Source: DATDCV01 sp036524155
Lineage (GTDB): Bacteria; Verrucomicrobiota; Verrucomicrobiia; Limisphaerales; UBA8199
Length of the DNA stretch: 10,818 nt
NCBI GenBank assembly: GCA_036524155.1
Contig: DATDCV010000615.1
Coordinates: 1-10,818, forward strand
Reading direction: 5' to 3'
The position numbers and the translations under genes are program-made. The notes below the pieces were generated by a model. That model made no database searches, had not been told where the DNA came from, and saw only the letters and a program-made list of their open reading frames with translations. Shown piece after piece: positions 1 to 6,286 of this stretch. Positions within the stretch are counted from its first letter, which is position 1. Every line of letters begins with the position of its first letter.

Positions 1-864
1 ACTGATCTGAACGTGGGGGTGGTTTGCGTTGTCTGCCACGACCCGCACGGCAAGCAGGTCCATGCCAACGTGCTGAGCGGTGTGCTCACGAATACCTGGA
101 CGGGCCTGGTGGTCACCAACACCCAACTCGGCGCAACCTACACCAACCAGGTTCGAAATCCTTTCGCCTCAACCAGGGACTATTTCCTCACCACTTTCGA
201 CGTGTTCACGAACAAGTACGATCCGGACATCAATGTCTGTGCACAGTGCCACAACCATCGCGGCGCGAACTGGCGGACCACCAGTAGTGCCCCGCATCAT
301 TCCCCCCAGTATAACATGCTGCTGGGAACCATCGGCGAGCTGGAGACCGGCAGCCTGACGAATGCGGCCAACTCTCTGCCCGCTTCGCACTCGCTGATTG
401 AAAAACAGTGTGCCGGCTGCCACATGCAAACCGCCGAAGCTCAGGATGGCCCGCCGGAAGTCCCTGCTGTGACCGGTCATACCTTCAAGGTGGATCGGTA
501 TGATCTCTGCCGGAACTGCCACACCTTCCCTCCCGAGCTGGTCACGTTTACGATGGGTGCCATCTCGAACCGAATCCAGCAGGTCAAACGCGCGCTGGAT
601 GATTGGGCGTTGGTGAAACAGGGGGGTATGTTGGGAACGCATTACTACGGTGCGCTGGCGTGGGAGTACACCAACCCAGGGGACTTATCCTCCGGCACGG
701 GTCCTTCCACGGCCGACCAGGCCCTGATTCCAGACAACATCAAGAAGGCCCGGTTCAATTTGTACTTGGTGTTGTATGACGGCAGTTTTGGCGTTCACAA
801 CGGCTTCCTTGCAGTTCGGCTGCTGGACGCCGCCGAAGCCTGGATCCGGCAGGCAAACCAATAG
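1..864 (+). CDS. Multiheme c-type cytochrome, 5'-truncated by window edge
   Basis: The frame is open from base 1 to the TAG at 862-864, and the first codons (Thr-Asp-Leu-Asn) run straight into a heme motif, so the gene very likely begins before the window; the GTG at 13 is only an internal codon. Four CXXCH heme-attachment motifs are visible: CVVCH (codons from 25), CAQCH (from 238), CAGCH (from 409) and CRNCH (from 508). The first is followed by Asp-Pro-His-Gly, common after paired CXXCH motifs. The C-terminal 80 residues are heme-free, with a Gly-Val-His-Asn stretch before a helical end, as in several multiheme reductase-like cytochromes; the extra histidines could be distal heme ligands. 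It lies 92 bp upstream of an MtrA-like cytochrome and an MtrB-like porin, so it is inferred to be the outer-surface or periplasmic electron partner of that conduit. Its full heme number and signal peptide cannot be seen. Confidence 0.85.
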   Translation, partial: TDLNVGVVCVVCHDPHGKQVHANVLSGVLTNTWTGLVVTNTQLGATYTNQVRNPFASTRDYFLTTFDVFTNKYDPDINVCAQCHNHRGANWRTTSSAPHHSPQYNMLLGTIGELETGSLTNAANSLPASHSLIEKQCAGCHMQTAEAQDGPPEVPAVTGHTFKVDRYDLCRNCHTFPPELVTFTMGAISNRIQQVKRALDDWALVKQGGMLGTHYYGALAWEYTNPGDLSSGTGPSTADQALIPDNIKKARFNLYLVLYDGSFGVHNGFLAVRLLDAAEAWIRQANQ

Positions 865-956
865 CCACCACCCATGAGCCGATCCCCGGCGCAGCCGCAA
901 TCAGCCTCGACGAGAAGGAGCACCGCCAGCGACCTCGAAATCAAATCACCTACGAA

Positions 957-1817
957 ATGACAAACCCAGAACTTCAAAAGCGTCCCAAACTTTCGGCGGC
1001 CCACGTTAGGGGGCTCGCGGCCTGCGCGCTCGGATTAGCCTTGCTCTGCGCGGTGATCTCCTGCCGGTCGGTCCACCGGGCGGTGGTTGTGCTGCCCAAT
1101 GTGCCCGGCGCGAAATACATTGGCTCGAAAGAGTGCGAGCAGTGCCACGACCAGCTCTATCGGGACTTCCAGACCGCCGACCACGCGCGGCTGATTGCCC
1201 AGGGCCCTAACGCGCTCAGTGCCGGCTGCGAATCCTGCCACGGCCCTTGCAGCCTTCATTCCGACTCCGGCGGCGAGACCAAGCCTCCGTTCAGCTACAC
1301 TGCCGGGCGGCCCGCCGCCAACAGCTTTGGTGCTCGAATTGTCGACCCGCCGGCGCGCTCGGTCGAAACGGTCTGCTTTCAATGCCATTCGGACATCCGC
1401 GGCAAATTCAGCCTGCCCAGCCATCATCCTGTGACCGAAGGCAAAATGAGCTGCACGGATTGTCATCCGCCGCATAAAAGCTCGGTTTACTTTGGCGGCG
1501 GCACTTCGCTTCTCGCCGAAAACGAAAGCTGTTTTCGCTGTCATCCCTCGCAACGGGGTCCGTACGCGTTCGAGCACGAAGCCCTGCGCGAAGGCTGCAC
1601 CGCTTGCCACACCGCTCACGGGTCCGTCAACGCCAAGATGCTCACCGAACGCGACTCGAACCTTTGCCTGAAATGCCACTTCCAGCAGATCAAAGGCACT
1701 CAACTCCTGATCGGCGGCTCGGATCATTCCTTGCGCGTGCGCCAGGGCTCGTGCTGGACCGCCGGTTGCCATGAGGCGGTCCACGGTTCCCGGGTCAGTC
1801 CGTCTCTGCGCTTTTAA
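957..1817 (+). CDS. Octaheme MtrA/DmsE-family cytochrome c, predicted lipoprotein
   Basis: This 286-residue protein carries seven CXXCH motifs at about residues 60, 91, 140, 166, 192, 214 and 237, and an eighth expanded motif, CWTAGCH (CX4CH), at 266-272. The order fits the MtrA/DmsE/PioA family: a Tyr-Ile-Gly-Ser-x-x-Cys entry motif, Cys-Glu-Ser-Cys-His-Gly-Pro, and a C-terminal HGS...SPSLRF tail. Family members carry electrons from the periplasm into a beta-barrel sleeve. MtrA itself has ten hemes in about 330 residues, so this is a shorter version. Residues 1-35 have a basic n-region, a hydrophobic stretch and a lipobox-like Val-Ile-Ser-Cys with Cys36, suggesting lipid anchoring where classical MtrA is soluble. 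The ATG overlaps a TGA (ATGA, 957-960) closing a possible 28-codon upstream frame; no Shine-Dalgarno is seen. The porin gene follows after 18 bp, consistent with one transcript. Family assignment is firm, lipidation less so. Confidence 0.9.
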   Translation: MTNPELQKRPKLSAAHVRGLAACALGLALLCAVISCRSVHRAVVVLPNVPGAKYIGSKECEQCHDQLYRDFQTADHARLIAQGPNALSAGCESCHGPCSLHSDSGGETKPPFSYTAGRPAANSFGARIVDPPARSVETVCFQCHSDIRGKFSLPSHHPVTEGKMSCTDCHPPHKSSVYFGGGTSLLAENESCFRCHPSQRGPYAFEHEALREGCTACHTAHGSVNAKMLTERDSNLCLKCHFQQIKGTQLLIGGSDHSLRVRQGSCWTAGCHEAVHGSRVSPSLRF

Positions 1818-1835
1818 CCACCCACTTCAAACCAG

Positions 1836-4040
1836 ATGAACTCCAGAAGGTCGTTTCAAGTCGTATGGCGCCGATGGTGCTGGGCCGTTCTACTCGGTCT
1901 TGCCGTCCCCGCCGGGAGTCTCCTCGCCGCCGACACCAACACCCCCGCGGCCGCCCCCGGCACGAACGCGGTCCCGGCTGCTCCCGGCACGAACGCGCCG
2001 CCGGCGGCCGCCGATACGAATGCGCCGGCCGCCGCTGAGGTGAGCCTCACTCCCGAGCAGATATTCGAAGGCGGCACCAACACCTATAAAAACTGGGTCG
2101 AGTTTGGCGCGGGAGGGTTCTTCACCAGCGGCAACAAAGCCCAATTCCAGCAGCAGCACCAGGCGCCGCGGGACGCCTTCGGCGGAATTGAATCGCTGCA
2201 TTTCCAGGGGGACGTCGCCAAAGGCACCACGTTCACTGTCGATGGGCGGGGCATTTTCGATAACCACGATTACAGCCTGTCCCTGGGGCTCGCGCGCGAA
2301 AAACTCGGCTACCTTCGCTTTTCACTCGACGAATCGCGGACCTGGTCGGATGCCGATGGCGGGTTCTTTCCACCTAACGGCGCATATTACCCTTACGGTT
2401 CGGACGCTCTCACGCTCGACCGCGGATCCTTTTCGTTCGAAGGCGGGCTCACGCTCGACAAGGTGCCGAAAATCACGTTCAAGTACACGCATGATTACCG
2501 CGACGGCGACAAGGCATCAACCGCCTGGGGATACTCGCACCCTGACGGCACGACGCTGGTTCGCGGGCTGAGCCCTTCGTTTTTCGATATCGATGAGCAT
2601 CGTGACGCGTTCCAACTCGACGCGACGCACCGCATTAAGGCTACGGAGTTAGGCCTCGGCTTGCGGTATGAATTCGGCAAAGCCGATAACGCCCTGAAGA
2701 TTGACCAATTCCCCGGTGAAGCCGCCGAACGCAAGATCACCGACCAGCAGGACAACTCATATGACCTGTTCAGCGTCCACGGTTACTCCCAAACCTGGAT
2801 CAAGAAGAACCTGATGCTCTCCGCCGGGCTTTCCTATTCTGATTTGGACAACGATTTTTCCGGGAGCCGCGTCTACGGCGCGGACTTCGACGTCAACTAC
2901 ATTCCGGCGGCCCAGAACGGTTTCGGTTACTACGACCTGAACGGGGGCTCCCACATGCAGGAATACGTGGGCAACCTGAACTTGTTCTACAAACCCACTC
3001 CCTTCCTCTCGATCGTGCCCTCCATCCGGGTCATGAAGGAAGATACCGATGCCGACATCTCCGGGCTCGAAACTCTGGCGGGAAACCCGGCGGAGCGCTT
3101 CAACGTCGACAGTTCGCGCGGCGTCCTCGATGTCCGCGAGCGCCTCGACCTCCGGTACACCGCCATCACCAACTGGGTGCTCTTTGCCCGCGGCGAATGG
3201 ACCGAAGGCCAGGGCGACCTCAGCGAGAGCGGCGGCCTGGTTCCCATCAACGGCATTGGCATCCCTTCAATCAACCGCCAGACCGATGACAGCCGTTGGT
3301 TCCAGAAGTACAGCGCCGGCGCGCGCTGGTACCTCAGCCGACAGGTCACCCTCGATGGCGGCGGTTATTACAAGATCAACCACTACGACTATACCCACAA
3401 CCTGGATAGCACCCTCAACAGCGGCTTCGACCGCTATCCTGCCTACCTCGTGCTCCAGGACTTTGACACTTATGACGGCAACGTCCGGCTGACCCTCCGG
3501 CCGCGTCCGAATCTCACGCTGGTCAGCCGCTACGAATACCAGCTCTCCACGATCCATACCAAACCGGACTCGAGCTCCGGCCTCGGCGAAGTCGAATCCT
3601 CCGACATGACGAGCCATATCATCGCCGAGGACATCAGTTGGTCGCCCTGGTCGCGGTTGTTCTTCCAGGTCGGCTTCAATTACGTGCTGAGCAAAACCAG
3701 GACCCCGGGCTCCGACGTCACCCAAGCCATACTCGATGCCAAGAACAATTACTGGGCCCTCAACTTCTCCTCCGGCCTGGTGCTCGACGACAAGACCGAC
3801 CTCAAGCTCGGCTATTTCTATTACCGGACAGACGATTACCAGGACAACTCGGACATCGGCCTGCCACTCGGCGCGGGCGGCCAGGAGCACGCCATCACTG
3901 CCACCCTGGCCCGACGGCTTACGGAGAGAATCCGCCTGACTCTGCGTTACGGATTCTTCCACTACACCGACGATGCTTTCGGGGGCAACCGCGACTTCGA
4001 CGCGCACCTGGTGTATTCCGGCCTGCAATACCGCTTCTGA
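1836..4040 (+). CDS. MtrB/PioB-family outer-membrane beta-barrel porin (decaheme-cytochrome-associated)
   Basis: This 734-residue protein starts with a Sec signal peptide (basic Arg-rich start, hydrophobic core, cleavage near Leu-Leu-Ala at residues 29-31). Residues 32-67 form a low-complexity linker of Thr-Asn-Ala-Pro and Pro-Ala-Ala units. The remainder alternates polar and aromatic residues with Gly/Asp/Asn turns in the manner of a large transmembrane beta-barrel, and ends in Tyr-Arg-Phe, the terminal aromatic read by the BAM machinery. Length is close to MtrB (about 700) and PioB. The motifs GRGIFDNHDYSLSLG and FKYTHDYRDGD, and the position directly after an MtrA-like cytochrome, support the family call. 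The protein would form the sheath through which the cytochrome passes electrons across the outer membrane. I see no cysteine after the signal peptide, so the N-terminal CXXC of Shewanella MtrB is absent. The start follows the cytochrome stop by 18 bp with no clear Shine-Dalgarno. Confidence 0.88.
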   Translation: MNSRRSFQVVWRRWCWAVLLGLAVPAGSLLAADTNTPAAAPGTNAVPAAPGTNAPPAAADTNAPAAAEVSLTPEQIFEGGTNTYKNWVEFGAGGFFTSGNKAQFQQQHQAPRDAFGGIESLHFQGDVAKGTTFTVDGRGIFDNHDYSLSLGLAREKLGYLRFSLDESRTWSDADGGFFPPNGAYYPYGSDALTLDRGSFSFEGGLTLDKVPKITFKYTHDYRDGDKASTAWGYSHPDGTTLVRGLSPSFFDIDEHRDAFQLDATHRIKATELGLGLRYEFGKADNALKIDQFPGEAAERKITDQQDNSYDLFSVHGYSQTWIKKNLMLSAGLSYSDLDNDFSGSRVYGADFDVNYIPAAQNGFGYYDLNGGSHMQEYVGNLNLFYKPTPFLSIVPSIRVMKEDTDADISGLETLAGNPAERFNVDSSRGVLDVRERLDLRYTAITNWVLFARGEWTEGQGDLSESGGLVPINGIGIPSINRQTDDSRWFQKYSAGARWYLSRQVTLDGGGYYKINHYDYTHNLDSTLNSGFDRYPAYLVLQDFDTYDGNVRLTLRPRPNLTLVSRYEYQLSTIHTKPDSSSGLGEVESSDMTSHIIAEDISWSPWSRLFFQVGFNYVLSKTRTPGSDVTQAILDAKNNYWALNFSSGLVLDDKTDLKLGYFYYRTDDYQDNSDIGLPLGAGGQEHAITATLARRLTERIRLTLRYGFFHYTDDAFGGNRDFDAHLVYSGLQYRF
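1956..1997 (+). repeat. Short in-gene direct repeat in porin linker
   Basis: A 15-bp unit (cccggcacgaacgcg) occurs at 1956-1970 and again at 1983-1997, a period of 27 bp, with a degenerate third copy following near 2013. It encodes the repeated Pro-Gly-Thr-Asn-Ala stretch just after the porin signal peptide. In-frame repeats like this can vary in copy number by slippage and so change linker length. Confidence 0.7.
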
Positions 4041-4050
4041 ACCGAAGCGG
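4031..4050. terminator. Hairpin at porin stop codon between convergent genes
   Basis: A perfect 7-bp stem (CCGCTTC at 4031-4037, GAAGCGG at 4044-4050) encloses a 6-nt loop that starts with the TGA stop of the porin gene. Only 16 bp separate this gene from the convergent glycosyltransferase gene, so one symmetrical hairpin could end transcription from both sides. No T-tract follows on either strand, so intrinsic termination is uncertain. Confidence 0.45.
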
Positions 4051-4056
4051 CGGGAC

Positions 4057-4887
4057 TCACAGGAATTTCCGGATCAACTGCACGAGTTCTTCCTTTTTCT
4101 CCCGCATTCGTTTCACCACCTCCCGTGGCTGAAGCCGGAAAAGCTCCTCCCCGGCTGCCCCCACCAGGTCATGAGTGACCACCTTGAGTCCCATCATCTT
4201 CGCTTCCAAGCAGACCCGGGAGAATGATTCGGGCGTGGAAGGCAAAAAAACAAAAGACGAATAGCGCCCCAACAGTCTCAAAAAGTGAATGTGGCCGGCT
4301 TCGCGGATCAGATCACAGGGAATGCCGCGGACGCCGCAATACTTAAAGGCCGTCCGCGTCCCTTTGCCGGGGGAATCCGCGTCGAGTATCGCCGCCTTCC
4401 CGTTTTTGGGTTTTCCCGCGATTTCCTCCATCAGGTCCAGCTCATCGTCCGGCCACAGGTTGCCGCCTAAACAGTAGTAGTTGCGCAGCGGAAGGTTCTT
4501 CTGGAAAATCGCCAACTGCAAGCGGCTCTGAACCACCACCACCCGGGCGTTGGCATAAAAACGCTCATGAACCATGTCGCCGGGAGGGACGATAAAATCC
4601 TGGTAAAGCAGAGGATTTCGAGTCCGTGTGAACTTGTAGTCGTGCTCGATAATCAGATAGTTCTGCTGCCGGGCGAACTCTTCGGCCGGCGCAGAAAGGA
4701 AGTAAAAGTTCGAAAAGACAAATAGCCCGACGTTTTCAAGCTCAGAAAACCGAGCATTAAAAGCCTCCGTCGTAAGGAATGTTACGTTGTTCTGCCTGCT
4801 TAATGATGATTCCAAACAACGGTCATTCCACTCTGCCCCGCCGGGCACCTCGCTGAAATGAAAGTCCGAAATCAGGACTATATTCAT
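4057..4887 (-). CDS. Short GT-B glycosyltransferase (GT4-like)
   Basis: The 276-residue product begins MNIVLISDFHFSEVPGGAE, the usual first strand and Gly-Gly loop of the GT-B acceptor domain. A Gly-Gly-Asn-Leu-Trp-Pro-Asp-Asp loop at about 141-148 and Pro-Gly-Lys-Gly at 173-176 mark entry to the donor domain. An EX7E motif (Glu220 to Glu228, in PESFSRVCLEAKMMGLKVV) binds the nucleotide-sugar in GT4 enzymes. It is short for the family (usually 350-400), with a compact N-terminal domain. A transferase of an activated sugar to a glycan or lipid is likely; the sugar is unknown. The ATG at 4885-4887 is preceded by AGGAGC with a 10-nt spacer, one of the few clear Shine-Dalgarno sites here. It stands alone, with no other polysaccharide genes nearby, and its 5' half (two 60-base lines counted, 28/60 GC each) is poorer in GC than its neighbours, suggesting possible transfer. 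Confidence 0.78.
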   Translation of the reverse strand: MNIVLISDFHFSEVPGGAEWNDRCLESSLSRQNNVTFLTTEAFNARFSELENVGLFVFSNFYFLSAPAEEFARQQNYLIIEHDYKFTRTRNPLLYQDFIVPPGDMVHERFYANARVVVVQSRLQLAIFQKNLPLRNYYCLGGNLWPDDELDLMEEIAGKPKNGKAAILDADSPGKGTRTAFKYCGVRGIPCDLIREAGHIHFLRLLGRYSSFVFLPSTPESFSRVCLEAKMMGLKVVTHDLVGAAGEELFRLQPREVVKRMREKKEELVQLIRKFL

Positions 4888-5237
4888 CCTTGTTCCGCTC
4901 CTGGAGCCGGCAATTGGAATGAGAGGGTCACACTGGAATCCTGATCGGTTGCGCGGCCGATTTCAAGGGCTGAGACAAAAGCCGCGAATCGTTCTAGCCG
5001 GCACCCGCCCATCGGCCGTTTGGGGGTATCGCCTCAGTATTGGGTTGGAGCGCCGATTTCTAATCGGCTTAAGCCAGCCGACGGCCTCCTATAAGCCGAG
5101 TAAAACTCGGCGCTCCGACCCAAGACTGAGGGGGTACGTTCGGGGCCCAGAAAATGTTCGCTACGGCGCGATTATGCGGCACAATCCTCCGTGCTGATGA
5201 ACCCGGATCGATCCTGACGAAGCCAGCTTGATTCCTG
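4888..5237. other. Non-coding region with REP-like inverted repeat
   Basis: This 350-bp gap separates the divergent glycosyltransferase and GH130 genes. It holds the long inverted repeat at 5026-5137 and should also contain promoters for both flanking genes. I could not identify a convincing -35/-10 pair. Open frames crossing it run through the palindrome and look like no protein. Confidence 0.7.
5026..5137. repeat. Nested inverted repeat, REP/BIME-like element A
   Basis: Two 45-bp arms, 5026-5070 and 5093-5137, are inverted copies with 38 of 45 positions identical, separated by 22 bp. Each arm contains its own small hairpin: GCCGAT-ttcta-ATCGGC at 5052-5068 and GCCGAG-taaaa-CTCGGC at 5095-5111. 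Two of the seven arm differences are a paired T:A to G:C change inside the small hairpin. The layout of two inverted hairpin units flanked by conserved sequence is that of bacterial REP/BIME elements. Both arms carry the GGAGCGCC block next to the hairpin. Confidence 0.8.
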
Positions 5238-6263
5238 ATGAAACTAAAACGCTTTCCCGGCAACCCCATACTTTCACCCCACCCTCACCATCCCTGGGAA
5301 GACCTCGCCGTGTTCAATCCCGCGGCCTGGTACGACGAGCAGAGGAAAGAGGTTTTGCTTCTGTATCGCGCGGCGGAGTCCGGCCCGGAATACAAGTGCT
5401 GGTTTGGTCTGGCGAAGAGCAAGGACGGTTACCATTTCGAGCGGGTATCGGACCAACCCGCCTTCAGCCCCAGCATCGAGGGTTTTGACGGGGCCACCAT
5501 CCAGGATCCGCGCATCACCAAAATGGGTGATTGGTTCTATGTGACCTATGCGTGCCGCCATTACCCATTCGGCCAGTTCTGGATTCCTGAAGTGCGCAAA
5601 CAATACCTGACGGCCGGCTGCCCGCCGGAGTTCCCGCGCTACCTCCGAATCAACGCGACCCTCACGGGCCTGGCGATGACTAAAGACTTTAAATCCTGGG
5701 TCCGCGCCGGCTGGCTCACGGACCCCTTGCTGGATGACCGCGATGCGATCCTCTTCCCGGAGAAGGTAAACGGCCAATTTGCCATGATCCACCGCCCGCT
5801 GGAATGGGTGGGCCCGCAGTACGGAACCGAGCAAGCCTGCGCCTGGATCAAGTTCTCGGATGACCTGCTCGGATTCCCGGCCGCCGCGAGCAGACTCCTG
5901 ATCAAAAACAAATACCCCTGGGAGACCGCCAAACTCGGTGTCAACATCCCGCCGATCAAAACACCCCACGGCTGGTTCACCCTTTACCATGCGGTCGGTC
6001 CCGACAAATACTATCGGCTGGGGGCGCTCCTGCTGGATCTGAATGATCCCAGCCGGGTCCTTCATCGCACGCCCGATTGGCTGATGCAGCCGGAAATGGA
6101 TTACGAGATCGAGGGCTTTTATCGGGGCGTGTGTTTCCCTTGCGGCGCCGTGGTGATCGACCGGACCCTGTTTGTGTATTACGGCGGCGCCGACAAATAC
6201 TGCGCTGTGGCGACCTGTGACTTTGGTGAGCTGATAACACACCTGCGCTCCTGTCCCCCTTGA
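5238..6263 (+). CDS. GH130-family glycoside phosphorylase (probable beta-mannoside phosphorylase)
   Basis: This 341-residue protein has no signal peptide and shows the ordered blocks of a GH130 five-bladed propeller: NPILSP at 9-14, NPAAWYD at 27-33, LLYRAAES at 41-48, QDPRITK at 89-95, DRDAILFPEK at 167-176, IHRP at 184-187, GVNIPPIKTPHGWFTLYHAV at 234-253, YRLGALLLDLNDPSRVLHR at 259-277, and YYGGADKYCAVA at 314-325. Asp90 in the Asp-Pro-Arg block is the expected general acid. The Arg and His residues of the later blocks would bind phosphate. GH130 enzymes split beta-mannosides (for example mannosyl-glucose or mannosyl-GlcNAc) with phosphate, giving mannose 1-phosphate; some members are hydrolases, so substrate and mechanism are inferred. 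Length is normal for the family. The symporter gene follows after 23 bp, suggesting import and cytoplasmic phosphorolysis in one operon. The start has no clear Shine-Dalgarno. Confidence 0.88.
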   Translation: MKLKRFPGNPILSPHPHHPWEDLAVFNPAAWYDEQRKEVLLLYRAAESGPEYKCWFGLAKSKDGYHFERVSDQPAFSPSIEGFDGATIQDPRITKMGDWFYVTYACRHYPFGQFWIPEVRKQYLTAGCPPEFPRYLRINATLTGLAMTKDFKSWVRAGWLTDPLLDDRDAILFPEKVNGQFAMIHRPLEWVGPQYGTEQACAWIKFSDDLLGFPAAASRLLIKNKYPWETAKLGVNIPPIKTPHGWFTLYHAVGPDKYYRLGALLLDLNDPSRVLHRTPDWLMQPEMDYEIEGFYRGVCFPCGAVVIDRTLFVYYGGADKYCAVATCDFGELITHLRSCPP

Positions 6264-6286
6264 GAAAACCCTAAAATCCGCCAACG

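Noticed and set aside
3267..4028. 253-codon minus-strand frame inside the porin gene
   Set aside because: Low-complexity Val/Ala/Glu-rich shadow of the beta-barrel codons, with no start signal.
5026..5137. CRISPR array
   Set aside because: Only two inverted copies are present, not several direct repeats with unique spacers.
5155..5185. Sigma-70 promoter for the GH130 operon (ttcgct, 17 bp, cacaat)
   Set aside because: Both boxes match the consensus poorly and could arise by chance in 350 bp.
4919..5197. 92-codon plus-strand frame upstream of the GH130 gene
   Set aside because: It runs through element A, so its amino-acid sequence is dictated by the palindrome, and it has no recognisable protein features.
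5274..6284. 336-codon minus-strand frame opposite the GH130 gene
   Set aside because: A high-GC shadow frame; the plus-strand product matches all conserved GH130 blocks.
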